64,000 nt of DNA from RGIG8244 sp045639325 (GCA_045639325.1 JAZUCU010000030.1:1-64000); one strand, 5' to 3'. Numbered from the stretch's first letter, positions 16,889-25,932 are shown. The notes: generated by a model from the sequence alone, not told the origin. Numbers and translations: made by a program.

Positions 16889-17923
16889 TCAATTGAAAAT
16901 CAGCCAATGCCGATAAAGTTTGCCTTGCTTATTGAGTTCTGCCGGAAGCTGATCAAGCGCTGCATACAATTCGGGCAGAATACCTGCAACCGGCGGAATG
17001 GTATACATTTTCCAATCCGTCAGCGGCAGTACGCGGGTTTTTATACAATATTTCATATAATTCTTCAGCGAACGTTCTCCGCTGCATTTTTCATAGATTC
17101 CACGAATCATATCACCGGACTGTTCAACACCCGTACAATAACGCATGGCGAATCGGAAGAAATCCCGTACACCATTCCAATATTGCACCATATCCGGCTT
17201 CTGATTCCGGTTCGGAGAACGTTTGAAATTCACCGCTTCCCGATAATATGCTTTCCACTCATCCGTCAGAATTTCCATTTTTTCGATCAACGCCAACCGT
17301 TCATCCAGTTTCCAGCGGTAAAGTCCGTTTGTAATCAGTATGGCATCCCCGGCACCGAGAATGGCCTTGCAATGATTCCGCAGAATAAAATCGGTATCAT
17401 CTGAGTTGCCGGATATCTTTTCTCCCGCAAGCAGCAAACCCATACCACGGTTCAGCAAAAGACGGCACGCTTCGGAATAGGGTAAACGGTCCGACGGCAA
17501 TTCCGGGAGATATTCCGCAAGAAGATCTTCCCCGCATACCAGATGATAACCCCGTTTCAATTCCTGCATCATCAACCGCGATGCATTATTTTTGATATCC
17601 TGCACGGACATGATCCGGCTGAAGTCGACATCCACTTTCAGCTCATGTTCATATTGTTTTGCAACTGCTTTCAAGATGGCTTCCGCCCCGTCTGATTTGT
17701 TCCGGGCAAAGACGAAGAAATCCAGATCGTTGTAAAGGATTCCATTTTCCTTATCAAGCCGCACGCCGCCATCACCTCTGCCATAACTGCCGCCCAGAAG
17801 TACACAAAGACCCATACCGGAAAGAGAGTCTTTCATTTCCAGAAGGACTCTTGCCAGCAATTTTTCTGCGTCGCAATCCCCGCAGGCTGTGAATTGTTTA
17901 GGAGGAACGTTTACGGTCGGCAT
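16889..17923 (-). CDS. Nucleotidyltransferase-fold protein
   Basis: A protein with the polymerase-beta-type nucleotidyltransferase signature: GGSYGRG at residues 44-50 and the metal-binding pair NDLDF (Asp66, Asp68), with a possible third acid in VDVDF near residue 97. The C-terminal two-thirds is alpha-helical and unrecognised. The ATG at 17923 is chosen (344 residues). The upstream extension to 18070 is rejected because it reads a poly-isoleucine run antiparallel to Tyr/His codons of the preceding gene. AGAGGA lies about 10 bases before this ATG. It overlaps the preceding gene by 26 bases. It could transfer a nucleotide to a sugar, lipid or protein; the role is unknown. Confidence 0.6.
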   Translation of the reverse strand: MPTVNVPPKQFTACGDCDAEKLLARVLLEMKDSLSGMGLCVLLGGSYGRGDGGVRLDKENGILYNDLDFFVFARNKSDGAEAILKAVAKQYEHELKVDVDFSRIMSVQDIKNNASRLMMQELKRGYHLVCGEDLLAEYLPELPSDRLPYSEACRLLLNRGMGLLLAGEKISGNSDDTDFILRNHCKAILGAGDAILITNGLYRWKLDERLALIEKMEILTDEWKAYYREAVNFKRSPNRNQKPDMVQYWNGVRDFFRFAMRYCTGVEQSGDMIRGIYEKCSGERSLKNYMKYCIKTRVLPLTDWKMYTIPPVAGILPELYAALDQLPAELNKQGKLYRHWLIFN

Positions 17924-19130
17924 AAGTTGCAAATCCTCTCTTACCCAGACTGCGCAGAACAACTTGCAGTACCAGGAAGCATGAGCAATGATAATGATAA
18001 TAATAATCGTAAATGCGCCGTTGTTCCGGCGTATTCTGCAAACCGTAGATTTCACCCATCTGGAACACATAGTTTTCGTTGGCAGGGTGACTCTTGATCA
18101 ATTCCCGGCGGAAGAACAGCACGCCCCAGTAGCCGGGGTAACGGTCCATGGAAAGTTTCCAGCACCAATGGGAATCCTTATGTGTAAGATAAAACGGCAG
18201 AATCAGCAGATAGGGAATCAAACCGATGATGGCAAGAATCAATGCAATAAAGTGTTCCCACAAACGCAGGATCCATGCCGACCGGTTCTGAATCGGCGAG
18301 AAGGCATAACTGAAACTGTTCCGTTCCAGCACGCCGCCTGTATAGGGATCGATGATCCGGCCGGGTGTGACAATTTTATTTTTGATTTCCAGCTTTCCGG
18401 CAACGTAGGTGCGGTCGAACACAATGGAATGTTCCACAACACTTTCTTTATCAATCAGTGAACGTTCACCGAGAATGGCGTTGGAAATGCTGCTTTTGCT
18501 TTCAATGAATGTGTTGTCGCCAAGTACCAGCGGGCCTGCAAGATTGCAGTCGTTTTTCATTACAACGTTGGTGCCGGTGTGGATGTTATCCATCATGGAA
18601 TAGCCGGGCAGGTTGTAAAAGTCATCATTCAGGACCTGGAAGTTTACTTCAAAGTAACTTTGCAGAGAGTTGATGAGGTAAAATTCAATCTTGCTTTTCA
18701 GCAGAACACCATCCTTGTAATAATAAATCCCGTCCGCCGTTCCATCATCTTCGCAGGGGACGAATGAATTCATCAATTCCTCCCGTGTATAGGTTTTGGG
18801 CATCAGCATGCCGTGAAGAATCAGACAGTCATCACCACATTCTTCCTTATACTTTTCCAGCAAATGACGCACGGAAAAATGTCCGCCGCCTTTACGGTAA
18901 TCCAGTTGCAATGCCCCATGCTGATATTTGTAAAGCAGTTCAGCAAGATGTTCATTGTAAGCCGGTCCAAGCAACAGCATGGATTCCGCTTCGCAGCGCA
19001 GCGCCAGGTCGATAAAATATTCCGCGGCACAGCGTCCGCCTACAAGCATCATACCCAGACTGCGGTCCGGAAAATATTCCTTGCACCATTCCTGTTGTTG
19101 AGAATAGGGATTGATCAGCAGATGTTTCAT
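17898..19130 (-). CDS. NDP-sugar pyrophosphorylase-like protein with hexapeptide repeats and membrane hairpin
   Basis: A 410-residue protein. The N-terminal half resembles a divergent nucleotidyltransferase but lacks a clear GxGxR loop. The middle (about 200-275) has left-handed beta-helix hexapeptide-type repeats (LAGPLVLGDNTFIESKSSIS, AILGERSLIDKESVVEHSIV). A hydrophobic hairpin follows (about 295-320, HFIALILAIIGLIPYLLILP), then a His/Tyr-rich tail (YDYYYHYHC). It sits just after the phosphoglycosyl transferase gene and may supply or modify its activated sugar at the membrane. Function is inferred from domains and place only. Confidence 0.6.
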   Translation of the reverse strand: MKHLLINPYSQQQEWCKEYFPDRSLGMMLVGGRCAAEYFIDLALRCEAESMLLLGPAYNEHLAELLYKYQHGALQLDYRKGGGHFSVRHLLEKYKEECGDDCLILHGMLMPKTYTREELMNSFVPCEDDGTADGIYYYKDGVLLKSKIEFYLINSLQSYFEVNFQVLNDDFYNLPGYSMMDNIHTGTNVVMKNDCNLAGPLVLGDNTFIESKSSISNAILGERSLIDKESVVEHSIVFDRTYVAGKLEIKNKIVTPGRIIDPYTGGVLERNSFSYAFSPIQNRSAWILRLWEHFIALILAIIGLIPYLLILPFYLTHKDSHWCWKLSMDRYPGYWGVLFFRRELIKSHPANENYVFQMGEIYGLQNTPEQRRIYDYYYHYHCSCFLVLQVVLRSLGKRGFATYADRKRSS

Positions 19131-19131
19131 C

Positions 19132-19845
19132 TTACCATGCCCCCCTTCCGGTCAGAATGGCAGGAATGGTTTTCAGCAGAATCAGAAAATCCTTCCATGC
19201 GCTGCGGCTGGCTATGTATTCCTTGTCAAGCGCAATCTGTTTGGAGAACGGCAGTTCACTGCGTCCGGATACCTGCCAGAGACAGGTGATGCCCGGCGTG
19301 ATATTCAACCGTTTCCGTTCTTCCAGGGTGTAAGTCCGCACTTCCGCCGGCAGAGGAGGGCGGGGGCCGACCAGACTCATATCGCCAAGCAGCACATTGA
19401 ACAGTTGCGGCAATTCATCAATACTGAATTTACGGATGAAACGGCCGATGGGGGTAATGCGGGGATCCCGTTTCATTTTGAAAATCACGCCGTCGCCGGA
19501 TTCATTGAGTTTCAGCAGTTCCGCTTTCCGTGCTTCGGCATCCACATACATGCTGCGGAATTTGTAGAACTTGAAATGTCTGCCGTATTTACCCACACGC
19601 ACCTGCCAGAAAATAATCGGGCCGGGACTGGTCAATTTCACAATCAGTCCGGTAAGCAGAAACACCGGGCTGCCCAAAATGATGGCAATGATGGCCAGAA
19701 TAATATCCATCAGACGTTTGAATGCCTGAGAGGTCCCGATTGTGATATGCCACATCAGCATACGCATCTGAATGTGATTGTGATGAAATACGGTAGGTTT
19801 CTTCAATTCCTGCCGCAATGCAATAATTTCTTCGTAACGGTTCAT
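19132..19845 (-). CDS. Bacterial sugar transferase (undecaprenyl-phosphate phosphoglycosyl transferase)
   Basis: A 237-residue monotopic phosphoglycosyl transferase of the short type, without the four-helix N-terminal domain of WcaJ/WbaP. It shows the membrane re-entrant helix (KRLMDIILAIIAIILGSPVF), the KFRSM motif, KMKRDPRITPIGRFIRKFSIDELPQ (quoted in parts: RITPIGRFIRKFSIDELPQ, the catalytic DE pair) and LGDMSLVGPRPP. It starts assembly by moving a sugar-1-phosphate to undecaprenyl phosphate. The start overlaps the EpsI-like gene by four bases. Confidence 0.93.
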   Translation of the reverse strand: MNRYEEIIALRQELKKPTVFHHNHIQMRMLMWHITIGTSQAFKRLMDIILAIIAIILGSPVFLLTGLIVKLTSPGPIIFWQVRVGKYGRHFKFYKFRSMYVDAEARKAELLKLNESGDGVIFKMKRDPRITPIGRFIRKFSIDELPQLFNVLLGDMSLVGPRPPLPAEVRTYTLEERKRLNITPGITCLWQVSGRSELPFSKQIALDKEYIASRSAWKDFLILLKTIPAILTGRGAW

Positions 19846-20921
19846 TGTTTGTTCTCCATGACGGCTGTATTATCCTGTTGTTTCAATATCTGAGTGAATT
19901 TACGCAATTCCATACGGCTCGTTTCCACATCTTTGCGGATACGGGTCGAAATCTGATACGTATAGTGTTTGCCTCCACTGCGGAAGTGACGGCGGAAGCC
20001 GAGAAATCCGGGTGTGGAAAAACGGTCTGTACTGTACCATACCCACAGCAGAAAACGGCGTCCACCTTTTTCTGCATCGATTTCAGTGACCGCAAAGTTG
20101 TCCTGCAGGTACAGGATTTTTTCTGAATTGACCGTCCAGAAACTCGTCCGCAGACAATGACTTGCCGGGTGAATTTCATGAATGTCACTGCCACATTTGA
20201 CTGCCAGAACGGAAATATCAACATTTTCTCTGGAGTAACGGTACTGTTTGACAATACTGGAAACAAAGAAACGTTTTGTGTTTTCGTCCGGTTCAATGTT
20301 TCTGCCCCAGTAATCCCCGGGGTGACTGGAGAAGTCCGGTACAAAACTTCTGCCTTCAAAATAAATTTCTCTGGAATGAAGCAGCAGTAAACAACTGCAG
20401 AGCAAGGCCGCCGCAAAACTTAATGTACCTTTTTTCAATTCCAGATCAAAACGTTTGTTGCAGAAAATCCAACCGAAACAGCAGACTCCCAACAGAAATT
20501 TGATCAGCCATGCCGCCCATACCGGACACATCAGCAAAAGCGAAACTCCATAACTGGAACTCGGTGTGCCAAGCAGTAATAACACCGTCACCGGCAATAC
20601 ACGATAAGCATAACGCCAGGATCCGATCAGCCAGATCGCTGCAAACATGAAGACCACCGAACTGGCTGTCGCAAGTGCATTGATGTGATGGATCTTTGTT
20701 GTCAGAGAAAGGGCAAGCGCCGGAAGCAGCAGAACCAATGCCCACCAATCGCAACGATCCGTTTTTTCCTTCCTGACCGCCCACACAATTGCCGGAATCG
20801 CCGCAAGATAAAACAGCCAATCCCATTGGTCAAGACGGGAATTGCGCCATGCGGAATGTAGGTAAGGCATCTGCAGACACAAGGGGAGAATGGAACAGCA
20901 CATGAGAATCAACTTTTTCAT
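19842..20921 (-). CDS. Exosortase-associated EpsI-like protein with polytopic N-terminus
   Basis: A 359-residue membrane protein. Residues 1-200 are about six hydrophobic segments. Residues about 205-345 resemble the EpsI domain linked to exosortases, with the periplasmic IHEIHPASHCL block (family form HxPxxC) and LWVWYSTDR. Standalone EpsI proteins are usually about 220 residues with one membrane segment, so the polytopic front half is an unusual addition. It directly follows the exosortase with an ATGA overlap. EpsI proteins are needed for EPS production or surface sorting in exosortase systems; the mechanism is not known. Confidence 0.7.
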   Translation of the reverse strand: MKKLILMCCSILPLCLQMPYLHSAWRNSRLDQWDWLFYLAAIPAIVWAVRKEKTDRCDWWALVLLLPALALSLTTKIHHINALATASSVVFMFAAIWLIGSWRYAYRVLPVTVLLLLGTPSSSYGVSLLLMCPVWAAWLIKFLLGVCCFGWIFCNKRFDLELKKGTLSFAAALLCSCLLLLHSREIYFEGRSFVPDFSSHPGDYWGRNIEPDENTKRFFVSSIVKQYRYSRENVDISVLAVKCGSDIHEIHPASHCLRTSFWTVNSEKILYLQDNFAVTEIDAEKGGRRFLLWVWYSTDRFSTPGFLGFRRHFRSGGKHYTYQISTRIRKDVETSRMELRKFTQILKQQDNTAVMENKQ

Positions 20922-21790
20922 GATCTTTCCTCCAGTGTTTTTCGCTCTGCACGACAGAAAATCCAGCCCACTGCAAAAAAGAGCAGCAAGGCGAAAATAA
21001 TCTGACTGAACCCCAGAACCGTATGCCAGGTGTTTTCAAATACGACTTCTCCGAAAACTCGGTACAACAGCACCGTCAGCACAATGCGCATACTGTTGCC
21101 AATGATGATCATAGGAACGATGAACGCAAAATGCAAATATTTCCACAGACTCTTTTTATGCAGTAATTGCACCGCTACAAATGCAATGAGAATAAACGCA
21201 TCCAGCTGATTGATCCCGCTGCAGGCATCCGTAATCGCAATATCAACTCCCGGCAAGGTCAGGGATGTGCCGGAATGAATAACGTTGATTCCGCAGAGAT
21301 GGAGCATTGTCGAACTCAAAACGGTCGCTGTCAGACGCAAGGGAAAACTCAGCAGCAGCATAATTTCTTCGTGATACGGCATGAAAACGCAGCACCACAA
21401 TGCCGGAACAATGCAGCGCATTGCCAACCGTGTTCCGCTGAAGTAAAGAACAAATGCACAAATCAACAATGAAAACGAAAATGCCGTACTGATGCTCCCT
21501 GCAATATTTTGTGTCGGGAGTAACGCAATAACGTTCGCCAGAATTAATATTGTCCATGCCGTAATTCGTTCCGGCAAAGCAGGTTGCTTGCGACAGAATG
21601 AGATAACCGTTTCCAGCATCAGCATAATCAGAATGCCCGCCATTGCCAGATCGACAAGTGCCGCATCCCACATGCCCGAAGTGAACATCGGAATGGATGC
21701 GGATAAAGCAACAAACCCCAGCAGCGTTCCGTATAACGCTCCCAGGGGATGTTTTGCAATTCTTTTCAGATAGATTTTTGTACTCATCAT
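20918..21790 (-). CDS. Exosortase/archaeosortase-family transpeptidase
   Basis: A 290-residue protein with about eight membrane segments and the full catalytic triad: Cys190 in TDACSGINQL, Arg235 in GNSMRIVL, His256 in NTWHTVLGF. Exosortases cleave C-terminal sorting tails and transfer the protein to a surface carrier. The candidate substrate is the first gene of the same operon (23991-24575) with its PLPG tail. The ATG overlaps the TPR gene stop; a second ATG follows directly. The subfamily cannot be assigned by eye. Confidence 0.92.
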   Translation of the reverse strand: MMSTKIYLKRIAKHPLGALYGTLLGFVALSASIPMFTSGMWDAALVDLAMAGILIMLMLETVISFCRKQPALPERITAWTILILANVIALLPTQNIAGSISTAFSFSLLICAFVLYFSGTRLAMRCIVPALWCCVFMPYHEEIMLLLSFPLRLTATVLSSTMLHLCGINVIHSGTSLTLPGVDIAITDACSGINQLDAFILIAFVAVQLLHKKSLWKYLHFAFIVPMIIIGNSMRIVLTVLLYRVFGEVVFENTWHTVLGFSQIIFALLLFFAVGWIFCRAERKTLEERS

Positions 21791-23958
21791 TGCGGCATCT
21801 TATTCAGTGTTTTCATGCACTCAAGTGCGATATTATCCGTTGGTATCACCGAGAGTAACTGCCTGCACAATTCGCGGGCCTTTTCTCGCTGGGTGGTGAT
21901 ATCACATTCCTTAATCCGCTGTCTCATGCCTGCAACCCATAAGGTTTCCATCCGTCTCCGGTTGGCTGAGGCTGATTTTTTCAGTCGAATCACATCCGGA
22001 ATTTTGCTCAATTCTCCATTCCGGTAAAGTTTATCTGCATAACAAAGCTGTGTTTCCGGCAGATCCGGGGCAAGCCGGTATGCTTCTCCAGCTAAATCCG
22101 CCGCACGTGCCGGATTCCCCAACTCGATAAAAATTTCTGCCGAATTCAGCAGAATATCCAACCGGTATGGGGATTTGTCCGGAATCTGTGCATAGCGATC
22201 CAGCGCAGCCTGATTCCGTCCGTTTTCCGCCAATGTTCTGGCTGCGAAGAATTGAAGTGCCGCAATTCCATTGGCATCAGCTTTTTCCAGAAGGTCACAT
22301 GCCGCTTTTTTATCGCCTTTTTTGAGCAGAAGCAATGCCTGACAGAAAGGCGCATACGTTTTTTCTTTGCTCAGGAAAAGCAGGTCATCATCCCGCATGG
22401 TCGTACTGGCAAAGTTCCAGTATTCCGGGAGAATGGCGGGGGAGAAGTTTTTCCGGAACAACGCAGATACTGCATTGAAATCATTTTTTCTAACGGCAAG
22501 AATGAGCTCATAACGGAACATGTCCGCTGCTTTCTGCGGGAAATTCTTTTTGTAATAAGCTATCAGCCGTTCATATTCGGCATTGTCTTTGACCGCATAA
22601 TATTCAATTGCAAGCTTAATCAATCCCTGATCCTGAGGAAATCTCTGCAAGGCATCATGCAAAAGTGTTGCATTTACGGACCGCATTTTCTGCTGGTGCA
22701 GCAGAATCAGTTTCGCTGTGAATACATCTTTTTTGCGGGCATAAAGAAGATTTGCCAATGCAAGCAGCTGTTCTTCCCTGCCGCGGAAACTGGTGAAGTT
22801 GTCTTTCAGGAAATCCGTTAACAGGAGATCCGCTTTGTTTTGCAGATCCATGTAGCTGCGGCGGGATGTCAAATCCATGTACGTTTCGCGAATCGCGGCA
22901 AGATTCTTCTCCTGCAGATCCGCACAGAAAAACAGGAACAGTGCAAGCGGTGTTTTGATATTTTTTCGCAACGGGATCACCAGATCTTTCAATGCGGCAA
23001 AATCATCTTTGCTGTATGCAATCAAAGCATCGAAGTAATAACAGAGCATCATCGCCTGACTGCCTGTGTCGGATTGATATTGTTTGCGGAGTTTCTGCAG
23101 GTTTGCAGTTTTTTTCAACATGCAGTAAATTTCCGCCGTCTGCAGCGCAATGACCGGGTCATGGTAGGTCGAAAGGTGTCTTTCAAAGACAGGCAACGCA
23201 CTGCCGAGAGAACGGAAAGTAGCATAAAATCTGCCCAAAGCCGGAGTGAATGCATAAGGGTTGAGCTTGCACGCATCCGATAATGCTTTTTCCGCATTGG
23301 TAATATTGCCGGTTTCCAGATAATATTCCGCTTTTGCTGCAAGAATTTCCTGCTCCGTGAAAGCGTCGCCCTTCATCTTTTCCAATGCGGCAATTTTTTC
23401 TCCGATGGATAAATCTTTCTGCTTGAAAAGCAAAAATGTCAATTCTCCAATGGATTTATCAGTGGCAATGCGGTTGAAGGGATATTTGTACTTGTTGATG
23501 TTGCCGTTGCGTCCGGCAGAATAAAAAAGCAGTTTTCTTTCCTGATCGGAAAGGTCGCTTTGCTGAGAAAGGAAGTTTTCCAACCGGTCAAAATAACGGG
23601 CGAACCACAAACTTTTGATGTATTGCTTTTTGTTTTCTTCGCTCAACGGATTGAGCCGGTGCGCCATGTAACAGTAATAAACCTGTTCGGGGAAAAATTT
23701 CCGTTTTTCTGCGATGGCGCCGAGGGTAATATACGCTGCTTCATGATCGTTGTCATTACGGGTCAACTGCAGCAATTGCGCCTCGGCGAGGATCAGGGAT
23801 TCCATATCCCCGCGCAGAAAATTATTTTGTGCCTGTTTGAAGAGTTTGACGTTGCGGTAATTTGAAAAAAGCAGAAGCGCCGTAATACCGATTGTTCCAG
23901 CGAGAATCAGTACAGATAATGCAATGAGCACCCAATGTGATTTCTTCAAATTTTTCAT
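21787..23958 (-). CDS. Large TPR-repeat protein of the exosortase/EPS locus
   Basis: A 723-residue protein with one N-terminal membrane anchor (WVLIALSVLILAGTIGITALLLF) and then helical repeats of TPR type through the whole length (for example AALQFFAARTLAENGRNQAA, ARAADLAGEAYRLAPDLPET). Large TPR proteins accompany exosortase loci in other phyla (PrsT-like), where they are thought to scaffold export or assembly. Four-base overlap with the exosortase gene. The repeat count was not established by profile. Confidence 0.75.
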   Translation of the reverse strand: MKNLKKSHWVLIALSVLILAGTIGITALLLFSNYRNVKLFKQAQNNFLRGDMESLILAEAQLLQLTRNDNDHEAAYITLGAIAEKRKFFPEQVYYCYMAHRLNPLSEENKKQYIKSLWFARYFDRLENFLSQQSDLSDQERKLLFYSAGRNGNINKYKYPFNRIATDKSIGELTFLLFKQKDLSIGEKIAALEKMKGDAFTEQEILAAKAEYYLETGNITNAEKALSDACKLNPYAFTPALGRFYATFRSLGSALPVFERHLSTYHDPVIALQTAEIYCMLKKTANLQKLRKQYQSDTGSQAMMLCYYFDALIAYSKDDFAALKDLVIPLRKNIKTPLALFLFFCADLQEKNLAAIRETYMDLTSRRSYMDLQNKADLLLTDFLKDNFTSFRGREEQLLALANLLYARKKDVFTAKLILLHQQKMRSVNATLLHDALQRFPQDQGLIKLAIEYYAVKDNAEYERLIAYYKKNFPQKAADMFRYELILAVRKNDFNAVSALFRKNFSPAILPEYWNFASTTMRDDDLLFLSKEKTYAPFCQALLLLKKGDKKAACDLLEKADANGIAALQFFAARTLAENGRNQAALDRYAQIPDKSPYRLDILLNSAEIFIELGNPARAADLAGEAYRLAPDLPETQLCYADKLYRNGELSKIPDVIRLKKSASANRRRMETLWVAGMRQRIKECDITTQREKARELCRQLLSVIPTDNIALECMKTLNKMPQ

Positions 23959-23990
23959 TACTCTTCAAATTCGGCACAAACATGAAAGTT

Positions 23991-24575
23991 TTACTTGGAT
24001 TCGTAAAGTTTTTTACGCTTTTTCAGGTAGACCAATGTACCGCCGCCGAGAACCAGTGTGGCAATAATGCCGGGCAGAGGCTGACCGGAGGGGGCTTTGT
24101 TGTTGGTATTGGCGGTGTTCACTTTGAACACGTAGTATTCATGAGAACCGTTAGAACCTTTGTTGCCGCCGTAGAGAGCGATGGAGCCATCGACTTCATT
24201 GGATTTACCCCAGATAACATCATCGCCCAGTTCCGGTTCGCCGCCGGCTTTGGTGGACTTGAAAACCTGACCTTTATCGTCTTTAACATACAAACCGATA
24301 CGGTCACTTTCGCTGAATGTTGCAGATGCGCCATTGAGGAAGGAGCCGGTTTCTTTTGTGTCAAGATTGTACCAGCCGTAATCGGCAATACCTTCGCCGC
24401 GGTCGATGAAGTTTTCGTGATCATTTGTTTTGCCGCTGCGTGATACATCAAAAGCAACGGTCGTGGAGGAATCGAATGTCAACCACAACTGATTACCTTT
24501 TGTGTTGTACTGGTAAGCTGCCATGAGGGATATGCTGCCGGAAAGCAGAAACAAAAGCAAGAGGATTTTTTTCAT
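23991..24575 (-). CDS. Small secreted protein with exosortase-type C-terminal sorting signal
   Basis: A protein of about 194 residues with a signal peptide (KKILLLLFLLSGSISLMAA) and a tripartite C-terminus: PLPG, a hydrophobic span (IIATLVLGGGTLVYL) and a basic end (KKRKKLYESK). This is the layout of PEP-CTERM tails, with PLPG in place of PEP. The mature part is polar, rich in Gly, Asp, Asn and Ser, with no recognised enzyme motif. It is the first gene after the operon promoter, so it may be the most abundant product. The start is uncertain: a GTG at 24590 is in frame, five codons upstream, and no strong ribosome site is visible. Confidence 0.75.
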   Translation of the reverse strand: MKKILLLLFLLSGSISLMAAYQYNTKGNQLWLTFDSSTTVAFDVSRSGKTNDHENFIDRGEGIADYGWYNLDTKETGSFLNGASATFSESDRIGLYVKDDKGQVFKSTKAGGEPELGDDVIWGKSNEVDGSIALYGGNKGSNGSHEYYVFKVNTANTNNKAPSGQPLPGIIATLVLGGGTLVYLKKRKKLYESK

Positions 24576-24668
24576 TTTTTTTTTGTACACTTTCTTGTTT
24601 TCTTCTTGTTTTAATTTTTTTTCTGTTGCGATGAGGAGCGGAACAGCTCCCGATAAAATTTCTCTAAT

Positions 24669-24696
24669 AATATATATCTAAAATTTAAAAAGTCAA
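24669..24696 (-). promoter_or_regulatory. Promoter of the exopolysaccharide/exosortase operon
   Basis: On the minus strand TTGACT (24691-24696) is followed after 16 bases by TATATT (24669-24674). An alternative -10, TATTAT at 24667-24672, gives an 18-base spacer. It lies about 95-120 bases before the first gene in an AT-rich stretch and is the only good promoter seen for the 24-kb gene run. The long leader between promoter and gene could carry control elements, but no clear hairpin was identified. Confidence 0.65.
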
Positions 24697-24787
24697 GAAA
24701 AAATTAGCCTGTTTAATATTTATTTTTTAAAATTTTTGCGCGTGCGCTGTTTTGCCCCCTGAATATTCCCGATCGGTAAGATTTGAT

Positions 24788-25255
24788 TTAAAACAATTTC
24801 CCATCATTGTCCACTAAATGCAGGTCTTTGCCGGAGATGCCGAAGGCTTGCGGAATGGTTGCGTTTTGAAAAACGGCAAGATATTGTTTCATGTTCGGCG
24901 CAAGAGGACCGGCAAGCATTTCATCCAGCGTCATCCATTTGACTCTGCCTTCGACAGAATCTTTTAATTCTCCAGTGAATGTGCTGGTTTTGAACAGAAA
25001 TACAAAATATTGCGATTGCTTTTTCTCATTATACCACTGGATATAACCGCAATTCTCTAATTTAGAGATGGTTAATCCCGTTTCTTCCTGTACTTCCCGG
25101 ATGACCGATGCCACAACCGTTTCCCCCGGTTCCACATGTCCGCCGGGAAAGGTCAGACCCGACCACGGATTCGTTGGTTTCGGCAGTCGTTCCTGTACCA
25201 GAACGCGGCCATCAGTATCCATGATCATACACATATTGCAAAGTTCCGTTTCCAT
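24788..25255 (-). CDS. Nudix hydrolase
   Basis: A 155-residue Nudix enzyme. The Nudix box runs from Gly39 (G-x5-E-x7-RE-x2-EE-x-G): GHVEPGETVVASVIREVQEE, then TG. Such enzymes hydrolyse nucleoside diphosphate derivatives. The family form with 8-oxo-dGTP diphosphatase annotation is common, but the substrate cannot be told here. AAGGA lies about 9 bases before the ATG. It follows the deacetylase gene by 23 bases, so the two are probably co-transcribed from the promoter at 25982-26010. Confidence 0.88.
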   Translation of the reverse strand: METELCNMCMIMDTDGRVLVQERLPKPTNPWSGLTFPGGHVEPGETVVASVIREVQEETGLTISKLENCGYIQWYNEKKQSQYFVFLFKTSTFTGELKDSVEGRVKWMTLDEMLAGPLAPNMKQYLAVFQNATIPQAFGISGKDLHLVDNDGKLF

Positions 25256-25278
25256 TATTTAATTCCTTGAGATCATAA

Positions 25279-25932
25279 TTATTTCTGAAACCAATCCCGG
25301 AGGGAACAGACGCGGTAATTTTCTTCTTTCAGGATGTTCATGTATTCGCGGAAAAGTGACAGGTCTAAATCGACCCACGGGTGCACATATTCCGGGACGC
25401 CATGGAATACCAAAATCACCGGATTTTCATCGTCGGCCTGGGCAATGGCGTTCCGGAAGAAATCGGGATCGTTGCCGCAGATGGAAAAGGCGGGCAGATT
25501 CATGCAGTCATCTTTCGCCGGATGGTAGGCTTCGTTTCTGACGGATCGGGCACAGAGAAAATTGTGACGTTTCAAGACTTCGACGGCATTTTTTGCGAAC
25601 GGTCCGCCGGGGTAGGCAAAGGAGACCGGAGCAGGAATTCCGTTCTCTGTAAAATACTGATTCATAAGGATTATTTCCTGTTCGATCACATCCTCGGAGC
25701 AATCGGTCAACAGGATGTGATTCCAGGTATGATTGGCGATTTCGAAGCCATCGCGATCAAGCTGCCGGAGCTGGTCGGGAGTCATAAGATATTGTTCATT
25801 TTTTGCACGCCATTCATCATCGAAACGGCAGATGAAAAATGTTGCGCCGAAGCCCAGTTCTTTAAGGAGCGGAGCCACATTTTCGTATTGACTGATCACG
25901 GCATCATCAAAAGTAAGAATAGCTGTTCGCAC
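25279..25932 (-). CDS. Polysaccharide deacetylase (NodB/CE4-type)
   Basis: A 217-residue carbohydrate esterase: LTFDDA near the N-terminus (Asp9 base, Asp10 metal ligand) and NHTWNH with metal ligands His68 and His72, followed by FAYPGGPF. The family removes N- or O-acetyl groups from polysaccharides. The start is the GTG at 25932, with AAGGTG five bases upstream. The longer reading from 26010 is rejected because its TTG start is the promoter -35 element. No signal peptide, so it is probably cytoplasmic or exported in an unknown way. Divergent from the glycosidase at 26128. Confidence 0.82.
   Translation of the reverse strand: MRTAILTFDDAVISQYENVAPLLKELGFGATFFICRFDDEWRAKNEQYLMTPDQLRQLDRDGFEIANHTWNHILLTDCSEDVIEQEIILMNQYFTENGIPAPVSFAYPGGPFAKNAVEVLKRHNFLCARSVRNEAYHPAKDDCMNLPAFSICGNDPDFFRNAIAQADDENPVILVFHGVPEYVHPWVDLDLSLFREYMNILKEENYRVCSLRDWFQK

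Noticed and set aside
17924..18070. N-terminal extension with a poly-isoleucine run on the nucleotidyltransferase gene
   Set aside because: It is out-of-frame reading of Tyr/His codons of the preceding gene, and the ATG at 17923 has a ribosome site.
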